Shown here: piece by piece, positions 54,453-63,582 of the stretch
Position numbering within the stretch: position 1 is the first letter of the stretch
How the letters are laid out: every line of letters starts with the position of its first letter
From: Spirosoma sp.
GTDB lineage: Bacteria; Bacteroidota; Bacteroidia; Cytophagales; Spirosomataceae
Length of the DNA: 64,000 bases
NCBI RefSeq assembly: GCF_026391055.1
Contig: NZ_JAPLET010000015.1
Span: forward strand, 310,001-374,000
Direction of reading: 5' to 3'
Program-made: the position numbers and the translations under genes
Notes under the pieces: model-generated
The model's input: only the letters and a program-made list of their open reading frames with translations
What the model was told of the DNA's origin: nothing
Database searches by the model: none

Positions 54453-55790
54453 CATTTTTTGCACGGCTGCTTTAAATTGATCTCCTCGGTCTTCGTAATT
54501 TTTAAACAAATCGAAGCTGGCGCAGGCAGGCGATAGCAAAACGACATCGCCGGGTTGACCTAACTCAAGACCTTTCGCAATGGCATCCGTTATGTCCTGC
54601 GTTTCGTAAATCAGCGGAACCTTACCCCCGAAATAATCGACTAATTTATGGTTATCGACGCCAAGGCAGATCAATGCTTTTACCTTCTGGCTCACCAGGG
54701 CATCCAACTGGCTATAATCATTACCTTTATCCTGACCACCAGCTATCCAGATGGTTGGCGCATCCATACTGGACAGGGCATAAAAGACGGAATCGACGTT
54801 TGTGGCTTTCGAGTCGTTAATAAACTGTATTCCGTTGATGGTGCCCGCCGGTTCGAGCCGGTGGGATGCATTTTGGAACGTTTTTAGCCCCGCCTGAATG
54901 GCCTCATGGGGTATCCCTACAGATTGAGCTGCCAGAATAGCTGCCAGCATATTGAGTGCGTTGTGAGGGCCACGCAACGGCGTTTCGCTTTGTTGAATGG
55001 CGAAGGATTGGGTTTGGGTCCTCGCCGTTAACTGACCGTCTGCCAGATAGCCGCCCGGTGATGGCGTTGACTGTAAGGAAATCGGCAGTTTCTGTACATC
55101 GGGCTGACGCTTTGCCAACTCATTCATAATGGGCTGGCTCTCCGCGAAATAAATGAAACTATCGGCAGGGCGGGCGTTCTGTAAGATCCGGAACTTTGAC
55201 GCTACGTAGTTTTGAAACTCATAGTTGTATCGGTCCAGATGATCAGGCGTAATGTTCAGCAGCACCATTACATCGAGCTGCGTTCGGTACATATCATCCA
55301 GCTGAAAGCTGCTCAGTTCCAGTACATAATAATCGTAGGTGTCGGCAATGACCTGCTCGGCGAAACTATCACCGATATTACCGGCTAGCCCTACGTTGAA
55401 CCCAGCGGTTTTAAGCAGGTGATAGGTGAGCAGCGTGGTCGTTGTTTTTCCATTACTGCCGGTTATACCAATGAGTCTAGCCTTGGTGTAGCGGGCTGCG
55501 AATTCTATTTCAGAAATAACGGGCGTACCCTGCGAAATGAGTTTTTGTACCAGCGGAACCGTCGAGGGAATACCGGGGCTTTTTATAACTTCCGTTGCGT
55601 CTAAAATCTGCGCTTCGGTATGCTGGCCTTCTTCGAAAGGAATACCGGCTGCCTGAAGTGTAGTCCGGTAGCTTTCTTTTAGAGTGCCTCTATCGGACAG
55701 GAAAACGGCAAACCCTTTGGCTTGCGCCAACAGAGCAGCGCCTACACCGCTTTCGCCCCCGCCAAGGATAACTATTTTTTGAACTGCCAT
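54438..55790 (-). CDS. murD: UDP-N-acetylmuramoylalanine--D-glutamate ligase
   Basis: Adds D-glutamate to UDP-MurNAc-Ala. The ATG at 55790 (MAVQKIVILGGGESG) gives 450 aa; the frame upstream needs a TTG. Landmarks: GGGESGVGAALLAQ, ATP loop GITGSNGKTTTTLLT, TPDHLDRY and FINDSKATNVDS. The last five residues are encoded by the palindrome at 54383-54452. A terminator from mscL lies just upstream, so murD likely begins a new transcript. Confidence 0.97.
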   Translation of the reverse strand: MAVQKIVILGGGESGVGAALLAQAKGFAVFLSDRGTLKESYRTTLQAAGIPFEEGQHTEAQILDATEVIKSPGIPSTVPLVQKLISQGTPVISEIEFAARYTKARLIGITGSNGKTTTTLLTYHLLKTAGFNVGLAGNIGDSFAEQVIADTYDYYVLELSSFQLDDMYRTQLDVMVLLNITPDHLDRYNYEFQNYVASKFRILQNARPADSFIYFAESQPIMNELAKRQPDVQKLPISLQSTPSPGGYLADGQLTARTQTQSFAIQQSETPLRGPHNALNMLAAILAAQSVGIPHEAIQAGLKTFQNASHRLEPAGTINGIQFINDSKATNVDSVFYALSSMDAPTIWIAGGQDKGNDYSQLDALVSQKVKALICLGVDNHKLVDYFGGKVPLIYETQDITDAIAKGLELGQPGDVVLLSPACASFDLFKNYEDRGDQFKAAVQKMMYDV

Positions 55791-55826
55791 AAGTAAACAA
55801 TACAACCGGCAAAATAACGCATAAAA

Positions 55827-55857
55827 AAAGAGCCCCGGCCATAGGTCGAGGCTCTTT
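55827..55857 (-). terminator. Terminator between mscL and murD
   Basis: A 14-bp stem (55827-55840 with 55844-55857) containing one mismatch, followed by T-run on the minus strand (55822-55829 is A-rich on plus). Ends the mscL transcript. Confidence 0.85.
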
Positions 55858-55880
55858 ACGCAAAATTTTCAGCTAAACGG

Positions 55881-56213
55881 CTATTCTTTGGGGACTAAAG
55901 AGCTGGATAAGCGAGCGCGGTTAGCCACTTTGACGATCATAAAAATGACCCAGGCAATGAGCAGAAATTGAATAAAGGTGTTTAGAAAATTACCATATCG
56001 AATGGCCACTTCTGGAACCTCACCGACCGCTTCTTTCAGCACAATTTTTAATTGGCTGAAATCGGTGCCACCCATTACCAAACCCAGTATTGGATTGACA
56101 ATGTCTTCTACAAATGAGTTGACGATTTTGCCGAAAGCAGCGCCAATGATGACACCAACGGCCAAATCCAATACATTGCCCTGTGCAATGAACGTACGAA
56201 ACTCGCTTAACAT
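55881..56213 (-). CDS. mscL: Large-conductance mechanosensitive channel
   Basis: Pentameric inner-membrane valve that opens at high membrane tension. 110 aa, within but near the short end of the family range: N-terminal helix MLSEFRTFIAQGNVLDLAVGV, pore TM1 with GAAFGKIVNSFVEDIVNP, a short periplasmic loop and TM2 (FLLIAWVIFMIVKV). The cytoplasmic bundle is reduced to about 10 residues (SSSLVPKE). Own terminator downstream. Confidence 0.96.
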   Translation of the reverse strand: MLSEFRTFIAQGNVLDLAVGVIIGAAFGKIVNSFVEDIVNPILGLVMGGTDFSQLKIVLKEAVGEVPEVAIRYGNFLNTFIQFLLIAWVIFMIVKVANRARLSSSLVPKE

Positions 56214-56295
56214 AAGAACAACTTAGTTTAGGGTAGAAAATTAAGTTAGATTAAGATTACGGGGTTGAGTAAGCTCTTCTACAGTTTGCAACTCT

Positions 56296-57252
56296 TTACT
56301 TCTTGCGGAAAGAACTCAGGTTATAGGAGAGACCAATGGCAAGCGTTTGCTGAATTTGTAGTTCACTGCTAAAATCTTTGTTGTAGAGCGCAATAAGGCC
56401 AAATGTTGTATTCAGGTAACGACTTATTTTGGCCGTAAGAATCAAGTCGAGACGGTGATTGATATTGTCTAACTGCGCATACTCTGTGAAGAGTTGATAC
56501 CGGACGTTTATCGATACGTTTTCACTAAGTGGTTTATTTAGGGCGGCCTGTAACTGGAAAGCCAGCCATTCGGTACGACTGCTTTTTCCGGGCTCAACGC
56601 CATATGCCTTTTGAGTGGGGTCTCTGACATACAGGCCCGTTGTAGCATCTTGCCGTACCCGAACGCTCTGGTCGGCCAGAAAGGTAAACCGGGGCGCTAG
56701 CGGACTGATCCGCAACGCAAACCAGTCGTTGGGTTTATAGGCCAGCCCTGTGGAAAATGTCAGCTGTGCCGGAGCGAAAAAATTGGATACCTTCAGGCTG
56801 GTTTGATCGGTAGGGAGTTTGTCGTAACGGTAACCAGCCGTGAAGAATGTGTTGAAGGTTCCGGAAACAAACAAATCCCATTTGGGCGCTATTCTATGGC
56901 CCAGTACTGAGATGATAATAATCTGATCGGCCGCTTTACGGGTATTGCCTAACTGCGAAACATACCCTAACTGAAGGTCAGCGGTGTTGTCCCAGGAAGT
57001 TTTCCCTTTTTCGTAGAAAGCACGGGCGGCTACAACACCCCCAATGGCAATTGAGTTAACACCGCCCCCCGCCCAGTTGCTGAACGAAGCCTGGTTGAAA
57101 TTAACCCCACCACTGAAGGAGCGCTGCCAATACGAGGTATCAATTTTAACGGCTATTGTATCCTTAAAATTTGTTGTGACCCGGCTTGAATCCTGCGCTG
57201 ATGTCGTATGTATCCATAGTAAAGTAGTCAGACAGAGTAAAGTTTGCTTCAT
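56296..57252 (-). CDS. DUF3078 outer-membrane beta-barrel protein
   Basis: Exported outer-membrane protein, 318 aa, of the Bacteroidota family DUF3078 (function unknown). Signal peptide residues 1-19 (ending HTTSAQ). The family hallmark is in the first barrel strands, SFSGGVNFNQASFSNWAGGGVNSIAIGG, followed by regular strands such as WDNTADLQLGYVSQLGNTRKAADQ and a C-terminal FGLIALYNKDF. It stands between mscL and the MscS-like gene, with no evident functional tie. Confidence 0.88.
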   Translation of the reverse strand: MKQTLLCLTTLLWIHTTSAQDSSRVTTNFKDTIAVKIDTSYWQRSFSGGVNFNQASFSNWAGGGVNSIAIGGVVAARAFYEKGKTSWDNTADLQLGYVSQLGNTRKAADQIIIISVLGHRIAPKWDLFVSGTFNTFFTAGYRYDKLPTDQTSLKVSNFFAPAQLTFSTGLAYKPNDWFALRISPLAPRFTFLADQSVRVRQDATTGLYVRDPTQKAYGVEPGKSSRTEWLAFQLQAALNKPLSENVSINVRYQLFTEYAQLDNINHRLDLILTAKISRYLNTTFGLIALYNKDFSSELQIQQTLAIGLSYNLSSFRKK

Positions 57253-57418
57253 TGATGGTATGAGTTACAAGTTATTGAGTTAATGATTGACAAAGAATAA
57301 CGATTAACTGAATTAAGTGATTGGATTTACTTACTAGCCTAAAGCTACTATTGCAGTCGAACGAGGCCCGTAGATACATCCAACCTAATCAAGCGAATAA
57401 CCATTAACCAAACTCGGT

Positions 57419-58246
57419 TTAATCAAACACCTCCACGTTTTTAGACTGGAGCGTCTGTAGAGGTACAATGGTTGTTGTATCGCCGGTACGCAGCGTTATA
57501 GATAGCGTATCGATCTTCAAGATTTCCCCTTTTACATCGTCGATCTGGACCAGTTGCCCTTCTTTGTACTTATTTTTTGTGTAAAAAGACGACAGCACAT
57601 TCGCCATGATATCGCGCGAGGCAATGCCATACCCGATGGCAAAGGCGAAAATGACCCCGCCTATGATGAGATTAAAGCTTGATTCGAGTAGCTCGGTGTT
57701 GATGCCTGCCTGGCCCAGTGCACTAATGATAGTGACAATCAGGAAAAATGCAAAAACAATCATGCTTAGTAAACGCCCGGCGGCAATATTGAACGACTGG
57801 CATAAGTTTACCACCGCTCCGCGCAGGGTATCGGCCAGTAACACCCCTACCTGTAGCATAATGGCGGCTGCCAGTAGCTTGGGGATGAAGTTTACCAGCG
57901 ATGATACCATTTCAGTAATAGCCGCTACGCCCAGCGTCTCGGTCGCAGCCATGATAAACACCAGGAGAATAAAGTAATAGAGAACCTTAGCAATTATTTC
58001 GCTTAGCTTGATTTCGGTATTAAGCTGCTTAATTACGCTGATTTGATTGAGTCGGTCGCCAATTTTATCGAATCCTACCTGGCCTAAAACTCGCTGAACG
58101 ACAAAAGCTGCCAGCCTGGCAACGCCAACGCCAATTAATAGGATGACAAGCGCTCCTATAATCCGGGGGACAAAGTCAATAAACTGATCGATAAGTGTCT
58201 GAAAGGTATTACGTAAAATTTCAGTCAAGTTCGGGAGCTGTCTCAT
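57419..58246 (-). CDS. Small-conductance mechanosensitive channel-like membrane protein
   Basis: 275 aa with four to five membrane segments (about 22-46, 85-105, 122-145, 160-185, 195-220) and the start of an MscS beta domain at the C-terminus (YKEGQLVQIDDVKGEILKIDTLSITLRTGDTTTIVPL). The conserved TM helix repeat (VGVLLADTLRGAVVNL) of the MscS-related family with short soluble tails is present. Third membrane protein of the block; starts 29 nt after the small 57-aa gene, on the same strand. Confidence 0.88.
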   Translation of the reverse strand: MRQLPNLTEILRNTFQTLIDQFIDFVPRIIGALVILLIGVGVARLAAFVVQRVLGQVGFDKIGDRLNQISVIKQLNTEIKLSEIIAKVLYYFILLVFIMAATETLGVAAITEMVSSLVNFIPKLLAAAIMLQVGVLLADTLRGAVVNLCQSFNIAAGRLLSMIVFAFFLIVTIISALGQAGINTELLESSFNLIIGGVIFAFAIGYGIASRDIMANVLSSFYTKNKYKEGQLVQIDDVKGEILKIDTLSITLRTGDTTTIVPLQTLQSKNVEVFD

Positions 58247-58275
58247 GGTATCGGGTTGGTGGTATCGTTAGGTGT

Positions 58276-58449
58276 CTAATTAGGTGGGTTTGCCAGCACG
58301 GAAGCCAAACTAAAAAGATCACCGATGTAGATTTCTATAACTGTGATCGCATTTCGAATTAAGTCAATTTCAGTGACCAGTTCATGTTGCAGATGAGGTG
58401 GGCAGATGTCATCTGGTTCAATTTCCTTAAAGGGATTTGTTGTTTCCAT
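58276..58449 (-). CDS. Conserved small protein downstream of the sigma factor
   Basis: 57 aa; no named family. The ATG at 58449 lies 6 nt inside the sigma gene, so the two overlap (58449 versus stop 58455), implying coupled translation. The sequence is acidic, with a CPPHLQ motif near residue 18 and a hydrophobic second half (IRNAITVIEIYIGDLFSLASVL) predicted to form one amphipathic or membrane helix. The position and coupling suggest a partner or anchor for the sigma factor, by inference only. Confidence 0.72.
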   Translation of the reverse strand: METTNPFKEIEPDDICPPHLQHELVTEIDLIRNAITVIEIYIGDLFSLASVLANPPN

Positions 58450-58454
58450 AACGC

Positions 58455-59063
58455 TCAGTGCCGAAAGGGCCAACGGATGGAAAGCGCCAGTTTAGCCGCC
58501 ACCAGTAGCCAGAATACAACCCCTTCGAGGTAATATTTACGTAGTTTATCCCGCGATCGCTTAAGTCGCATTTTCACCGCACTTTCGGTTAAGCCCATAA
58601 AATTGGCAATCTCCCGAATGCTGATATCATCCTGGTACTTCATCAGAAGCATGGTTTGTTCATCAGGCGGAAGCTGATGCAAAGCCTTTTCCAGTTGCTG
58701 GGCTTCCATTTCAGCTATTTCGCCCAGTCCATCATCCATATTACCTTCCAGCCGGTCCCAGCTATCATCTATGTAAACTTCTTTACGCAGATTATGGGCT
58801 CTTAGCTGGTCTGTGCAATAGTTGTACGTTATTGAATACAGCCAGGTTGAAAATTTCGCCTGCTCGCGGAAGCTGCTAAGCTTAACGACTAATTTCAAAA
58901 AAACGTCGTGAGTCAGGTCTTCTGCCCGAACCGGGTCTTTGGTGAATGACAGACATTTTCGGTATACCTTATTCGAATATCGCTCATATAGACGCTCAAA
59001 ATAGATGTTTCGCTGTGTCGTGATATACAGGCGAACCAACTCCTCATCAGAAATATGTTCCAT
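58455..59063 (-). CDS. ECF-type RNA polymerase sigma factor with hydrophobic C-terminal tail
   Basis: 202 aa. Region 2 (about 22-90) includes RAEDLTHDVFLKLVVKLSSF and STWLYSITYNYCTDQLR; region 4 (about 125-175) has LPPDEQTMLLMKYQDDISIREIANFMGL and the recognition helix SAVKMRLKRSRDKLRKY. Unlike the pectin-locus sigma it carries a hydrophobic end, VVFWLLVAAKLALSI (181-195), long enough for a membrane helix. No anti-sigma gene with a FecR pattern is adjacent; the 57-aa gene downstream overlaps it. Its regulon is unknown. Confidence 0.88.
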   Translation of the reverse strand: MEHISDEELVRLYITTQRNIYFERLYERYSNKVYRKCLSFTKDPVRAEDLTHDVFLKLVVKLSSFREQAKFSTWLYSITYNYCTDQLRAHNLRKEVYIDDSWDRLEGNMDDGLGEIAEMEAQQLEKALHQLPPDEQTMLLMKYQDDISIREIANFMGLTESAVKMRLKRSRDKLRKYYLEGVVFWLLVAAKLALSIRWPFRH

Positions 59064-59203
59064 TTTGTACAGTGGTGGTTAATGAGACATAAATCCGGGT
59101 TAAAAGTAACATTACCTATAGGCGTTCTGCTGCTGTATGGGCAATGCAGGATTGATTCTGAGTGAGCTTTTAGTCAAGTGACTAGTTGTTAATTGACCCA
59201 CAA

Positions 59204-59235
59204 AAAAATACCCGGCTGAGAGGCCGGGTATTTTT
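59204..59235 (-). terminator. Terminator after tsf
   Basis: A perfect 13-bp stem (59204-59216 with 59223-59235) flanked by T-run on the minus strand. It ends the ribosomal protein/tsf transcript. Confidence 0.92.
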
Positions 59236-59257
59236 CACAGAAGTATACTCGTTATAA

Positions 59258-60091
59258 TTAGCCGATAGCTACCCGCTTAAATGCAGACACTGTCAGACCT
59301 TTGCTAGTTTTTTCAAGTAATTGACTGATCGTCAAAGAAGTATCTTTCACAAACTCCTGGTTCAACAAGGTGTTGTCTTTATAGAATTTGTTCAGCTTAC
59401 CCATAGCAATTTTTTCGAGCATGGCTTCAGGCTTACCTTCCTGGCGAGCCTGCTCTTTGCCAATTTCAATTTCCCGCTGAACGATCGTCGCGTCAACACC
59501 ATCTTTATCGAGCGCTACGGGTTTCATAGCGGCAATCTGCATGGCGATATCTTTGCCCACCTCGGTTACGTCGGTACCGTTGGTGTTGTTCAGACCTACC
59601 AGTACGCCCAATTTGCCATTCGAGTGAATGTACGATACGACTTTATCGGCAGATACCGTTTCAAACGAAGCTACATCGATTTTCTCACCGATTTTACCCA
59701 TCAGGTCAGTGATATGATCCTGCAGAGCGCGGCCATCCGCTTGTGGCGTTGCGAGTAAGGTTGCTTTGTCCGTAACATCCGAAGCAACAGCGGTGCTCAT
59801 GATGGCCATTGCCAGATTCTGGAAATCGGCAACTTTCGATACCGGCTCCGTTTCGCAGGCCAGAGCGATTACTTTACCTGTTGTACCATCCGGGCTAACG
59901 TGAGCCAGTACGATACCTTCGGCGGTTGCGTTATCAGCCCGTTTGTCGGCTATTTTCTGACCCTGCTTGCGCAGAATCTCTTTTGCTTTTTCAAAATCGC
60001 CATCGGCTTCGGTGAGGGCTTTTTTACAGTCCATCATGCCGGCTCCAGTCTCTTGCCGAAGTTTGTTTACGTCAGCAGCGGTAATTGCCAT
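59258..60091 (-). CDS. tsf: Translation elongation factor Ts
   Basis: Guanine-nucleotide exchange factor that recycles EF-Tu. 277 aa; N-terminal UBA-like domain with RQETGAGMMDCKKALTEADG, the core TDxGF-type segment and NGTDVTEVGKDIAMQIAAM in the dimerisation region. Last gene of rplM-rpsI-rpsB-tsf. Two hairpins lie in the 221-bp gap to rpsB, so part of tsf expression may be attenuated. Confidence 0.98.
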   Translation of the reverse strand: MAITAADVNKLRQETGAGMMDCKKALTEADGDFEKAKEILRKQGQKIADKRADNATAEGIVLAHVSPDGTTGKVIALACETEPVSKVADFQNLAMAIMSTAVASDVTDKATLLATPQADGRALQDHITDLMGKIGEKIDVASFETVSADKVVSYIHSNGKLGVLVGLNNTNGTDVTEVGKDIAMQIAAMKPVALDKDGVDATIVQREIEIGKEQARQEGKPEAMLEKIAMGKLNKFYKDNTLLNQEFVKDTSLTISQLLEKTSKGLTVSAFKRVAIG

Positions 60092-60160
60092 AGTAATAGG
60101 TGATTATCGATTTAAATTGCCAAAAAATGTTTGGTACTTACTACTTGTATCCTGAAATGG

Positions 60161-60191
60161 AATAGCCCATAGCGGCTGGCTACGGGCTATT
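60161..60191 (-). terminator. Hairpin in the rpsB-tsf gap
   Basis: A 13-bp stem (60161-60173 with 60179-60191) with one mismatch and a 5-nt loop. It has only a weak T-run and may be a partial terminator or processing site between rpsB and tsf. Confidence 0.7.
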
Positions 60192-60222
60192 TCTAATGAA
60201 GTTATAAAGTTGTTAAGGAAGC

Positions 60223-60294
60223 AAGTTTATAAGTTGACAAGTTGAGACAGATAGAAAAATTCTACAGCACGTCAACTTACTGACTTACAAACTT
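60223..60294. repeat. Imperfect 23-nt inverted repeat in the rpsB-tsf gap
   Basis: Arms 60223-60245 and 60272-60294 with three mismatches and two G-U pairs, made of AAGTTGA/TAAGT-like units. It lies just downstream of the rpsB stop and before the hairpin at 60161-60191. Confidence 0.7.
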
Positions 60295-60312
60295 ACCGAC
60301 TTACTGACTCTA

Positions 60313-61146
60313 CTAGGCTTCCTGCTCGTCTTCAGCAACAGCGGCAGGAGCAGCAGTAGCCTCGGGCTGCGATTCACCTTCGGCTTTAGCCTGGGCAAGA
60401 TCTTCAGAACGCTTGGCCTCTTCCTCTTCCTGAACACGCTGGTCGTCTTTATCCTGTTTCCGCTCCATCAGACCCTCTTCGATGGCCTTACCGATGGCAA
60501 GCGTAATCAGCGAAATTGACTTATAGGCGTCATCATTGGCCGGGATAGCGAAATCTACCTCTTCGGGGTTCGAGTTCGTATCGCACATGGCAAATACGGG
60601 GATACCCAGACGGTGTGCTTCGGCAACGGCAATGTGCTCGCGTTTTACGTCAACCACGAACAGAGCAGCTGGCAGGCGGGTCAGGTCGGCAATACCGCCC
60701 AGTACGCGCTCCAGTTTTTCTTTATCACGGCTGCGGGTCAAACGCTCACGCTTGGCAATGCTTTTAACGGTCTCCTCGTCTTTCAGCATTTTGTCCAGCG
60801 TTTGCATTTTCTTCAGCGATTTCCGGATCGTAGCGAAGTTCGTTAGCATACCGCCCTGCCAGCGATCGGTAACGTAAGGCATTTTCAGGCGACGCGCTTC
60901 TTCCGAAACGATTTCCTGAGCCTGTTTCTTCGTAGCGACGAACATCACTTTCCGGCCCGAGCGAACAATTCCTTTGATGGCATTGCAGGCTTCGTCTAAT
61001 GCCGCAACCGTTTTGTTTAAGTCAATAATGTGGATGCCGTTTTTCTCCATGAAGATATACGGAGCCATCCGAGGGTCCCACTTACGCGTAAGGTGGCCAA
61101 AGTGCACACCAGCGTCGAGGAGGTCTTTATATTCAATTTGTGCCAT
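60313..61146 (-). CDS. rpsB: 30S ribosomal protein S2
   Basis: 277 aa. Core features: [37 protein letters not shown] [32 protein letters not shown] and [24 protein letters not shown]. The C-terminal 50 residues are an unusual Glu/Ala/Gln-rich acidic tail that Bacteroidota S2 often carries. Third gene of the ribosomal operon. Confidence 0.99.
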   Translation of the reverse strand: MAQIEYKDLLDAGVHFGHLTRKWDPRMAPYIFMEKNGIHIIDLNKTVAALDEACNAIKGIVRSGRKVMFVATKKQAQEIVSEEARRLKMPYVTDRWQGGMLTNFATIRKSLKKMQTLDKMLKDEETVKSIAKRERLTRSRDKEKLERVLGGIADLTRLPAALFVVDVKREHIAVAEAHRLGIPVFAMCDTNSNPEEVDFAIPANDDAYKSISLITLAIGKAIEEGLMERKQDKDDQRVQEEEEAKRSEDLAQAKAEGESQPEATAAPAAVAEDEQEA

Positions 61147-61296
61147 TTCAGACTTTGAAAATGAATGTTGTTAAAAAATACGCAGCACCACCCGTCGGCA
61201 TCATCTAAGGGTAGTCTGGACAAATTTTGCGTAGGGGAAGGGTACGGGGCAAGGGGTAAAACCCAATACCATCGGCCCAAAGCCCATTGCCAATGA

Positions 61297-61683
61297 TTAA
61301 CGTTTCGAGAACTGGAACCGACGGCGGGCTTTCCGACGACCGTATTTTTTCCGTTCTACCATACGCGAATCCCGTGTCAGGAATCCTTCTTTTTTCAGGG
61401 CCGGACGGAATTCAGCATTCATCTCGACCAGTGCGCGGGCAATAGCCATACGGGTAGCTTCGGCTTGTCCAGCCACACCACCACCGCGAACGTTCACTTT
61501 AACGTCGTAACCACCAACACCGTTTACGGTTGCAAAAGGTTGGTTCAGAATGATTTGCAGGACTTCGGTAGGAAAATATTGTTTGTAATCTTTTCCGTTC
61601 ACCGAGATGGCTCCGCTGCCCGCCGACATATAGATGCGGGAGATGGCAGTTTTACGGCGGCCAATGGTATTAATACGATCCAT
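61297..61683 (-). CDS. rpsI: 30S ribosomal protein S9
   Basis: 128 aa; begins MDRINTIGRRKTAISRIYM and ends in the basic tail ERKKYGRRKARRRFQFSKR that reaches the P-site tRNA. Middle motif YDVKVNVRGGGVAGQAEATRMAIARAL is diagnostic. Starts 6 nt after rplM. Confidence 0.99.
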   Translation of the reverse strand: MDRINTIGRRKTAISRIYMSAGSGAISVNGKDYKQYFPTEVLQIILNQPFATVNGVGGYDVKVNVRGGGVAGQAEATRMAIARALVEMNAEFRPALKKEGFLTRDSRMVERKKYGRRKARRRFQFSKR

Positions 61684-61689
61684 TATGAC

Positions 61690-62133
61690 TTAAAATTTAA
61701 CTGCGGTTGGTTGCTGAGCCTCGTGCGGGTGTTGACCACCGGCGTAAACGTACAGGTTGGTATACAACCGCCGACCGAGCCGGTTTTTTGGCAACATACC
61801 TTTTACGGCGTGCTCGATGATACGCTCTGGATGCTTTTCAAGCAGCAAACGGGGCGATGCGAACCGTTGACCACCGGGATAACCCGTGTGGCGGACGTAG
61901 ACTTTATCGGTCATCTTGGCACCGGTCAGGCGAACCTTGTCGGCATTGATGACAATCACGTTGTCTCCGCAGTCAACGTGTGGCGTGAAGTTGGTTTTGT
62001 GTTTGCCGCGAATCAGACGTGCGATGTTGCTGGCCAGCCGACCGAGCACCTCACCCTGAGCGTCAACCACAATCCATTCCTTCTGCGCCGTTTCTTTGTT
62101 GGCAGAGATGGTTTTGTAACTGAGCGTATTCAC
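61690..62133 (-). CDS. rplM: 50S ribosomal protein L13
   Basis: 147 aa; [33 protein letters not shown] is the L13 opening, with [17 protein letters not shown] and [15 protein letters not shown] later. First gene of rplM-rpsI-rpsB-tsf; a Bacteroidota promoter (TTG, 20-nt spacer, TATATTTG) lies 75 bp upstream. Confidence 0.99.
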   Translation of the reverse strand: MNTLSYKTISANKETAQKEWIVVDAQGEVLGRLASNIARLIRGKHKTNFTPHVDCGDNVIVINADKVRLTGAKMTDKVYVRHTGYPGGQRFASPRLLLEKHPERIIEHAVKGMLPKNRLGRRLYTNLYVYAGGQHPHEAQQPTAVKF

Positions 62134-62207
62134 TATTAAGGAGACTAATTGTTTGATTTATAATTACTTACCTGATTAAAAAACAGGTCCGTCCTGAAAC
62201 GGGAGTG

Positions 62208-62238
62208 CAAATATAGGAGATAGTAGGCTGAAAAACAA
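62208..62238 (-). promoter_or_regulatory. Promoter of rplM-rpsI-rpsB-tsf
   Basis: On the minus strand: TTG at 62238-62236, a 20-nt gap, then TATATTTG (62215-62208), the consensus pattern of Bacteroidota housekeeping promoters. The -7 element is 75 bp upstream of the rplM start. Confidence 0.75.
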
Positions 62239-62259
62239 GGGGATAATAAGAAATCATAC

Positions 62260-63468
62260 CTACCGCAGCTTCAGCGTGGCTAAAGCCAATACCGCCAGTA
62301 TAATACCTACGATCCAGAAGCGGGTTACAATCTTGGCTTCGTGATACCCCTTTTTCTGAAAATGGTGGTGCAAAGGCGACATCAGGAAAACTCGCCTGCC
62401 CTCCCCGTACTTTCGTTTTGTGTATTTGAAATAGCTGACCTGAATAATTACGGATATATTCTCGGCCAGAAAAATGCCGCAGATAATCGGAATCATTAAC
62501 TCTTTACGAATCGCTAGAGCCAATACCGCAATGACACCCCCTAACATTAAACTGCCCGTGTCGCCCATGAATACCTGCGCCGGGTAAGAGTTATACCAGA
62601 GAAAGCCAACGCAGGCCCCTACAAAAGCCGCGCAGAAAATTACCAGCTCCCCGGCGTTCGGAATGTACATGATATTCAGGTACTGCGAAAAAACCTTGTT
62701 ACCCGACAGATAGGCCAGTACGCCGATCGTTAGGCCGATAATAACGGACGTACCAGCCGCCAGGCCGTCGATACCATCGGTAATGTTGGCCCCGTTGGAA
62801 ACGGCCGTAATGATGAAAATGCAGATCAGTACATATACTATCCAGGTATAACTGTCGGGGAGAAACCCGAACAGCAACGAACTGTAATCGAACTCGTTGT
62901 TCTTGACGAAGGGCACCGTGGTGAGCGTCGATTTGATATCGGTATATACATCTGGCACATTTGAGGTGCTCAACAGGCGGGGAGCGTACTTTCTGATTTT
63001 TACGTAGTCGTTGAAATACAGTGTTAGTCCTACGATAAGGCCTAGCCCCACCTGTCCAACTACTTTAAATTTACCTTCCAGGCCCTCTTTGTTTTTCTTG
63101 AATACTTTGATGTAGTCGTCCAGAAAGCCAATCATGCCGGTCCAGACGGTAGATACCAGCGCCAGCACGACGTATACATTTGTTAGCTTAGCAAAGAGCA
63201 GCGCTGGAATCAGTAGGGAGGCAAGAATGATAAACCCGCCCATGGTTGGGGTTCCTCGTTTCTGCATTTGTCCTTCCAGCCCCAAATCGCGTATCGACTC
63301 GCCAATCTGAAGGTTTCGCAGGGTGTCGATAATGCGTCGCCCAAAGATGGCTGCGATCAGAAGCGACGTAATTACGGCACCCAGCGCCCGGAAGGAGATG
63401 TATTGGAAAACCCCCGCGCCGGGAAAGTTATAGCGTTCGTCAAGAAACTGGAAGAGGTAATAGAGCAT
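62260..63468 (-). CDS. mraY: Phospho-N-acetylmuramoyl-pentapeptide-transferase
   Basis: Makes lipid I at the cytoplasmic membrane. 402 aa, longer than the 360 aa of E. coli because of an extra loop (about 175-215, [20 protein letters not shown]) as in other Bacteroidota. Ten membrane segments; catalytic [26 protein letters not shown] and the HHHFQKKGY segment. Follows murE with a 25-bp palindrome between them. Confidence 0.97.
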   Translation of the reverse strand: MLYYLFQFLDERYNFPGAGVFQYISFRALGAVITSLLIAAIFGRRIIDTLRNLQIGESIRDLGLEGQMQKRGTPTMGGFIILASLLIPALLFAKLTNVYVVLALVSTVWTGMIGFLDDYIKVFKKNKEGLEGKFKVVGQVGLGLIVGLTLYFNDYVKIRKYAPRLLSTSNVPDVYTDIKSTLTTVPFVKNNEFDYSSLLFGFLPDSYTWIVYVLICIFIITAVSNGANITDGIDGLAAGTSVIIGLTIGVLAYLSGNKVFSQYLNIMYIPNAGELVIFCAAFVGACVGFLWYNSYPAQVFMGDTGSLMLGGVIAVLALAIRKELMIPIICGIFLAENISVIIQVSYFKYTKRKYGEGRRVFLMSPLHHHFQKKGYHEAKIVTRFWIVGIILAVLALATLKLR

Positions 63469-63487
63469 AATGGCGAATGAGCGAATA

Positions 63488-63547
63488 AGTGAATGATAGA
63501 ATGTGTGAATAACTGTCCAGCTTTATTCACACATTCTATCATTCACT
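63488..63547. repeat. 25-bp perfect palindrome at the murE-mraY junction
   Basis: Arms 63488-63512 and 63523-63547 with a 10-nt loop; weaker pairing extends to 63483/63552. Built of GAATGA-like units. It lies between the murE stop (63583) and the mraY start (63468), overlapping neither gene. Confidence 0.92.
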
Positions 63548-63582
63548 CACTCAAAATTGTATATGGTTCAAAGTTACTGATT

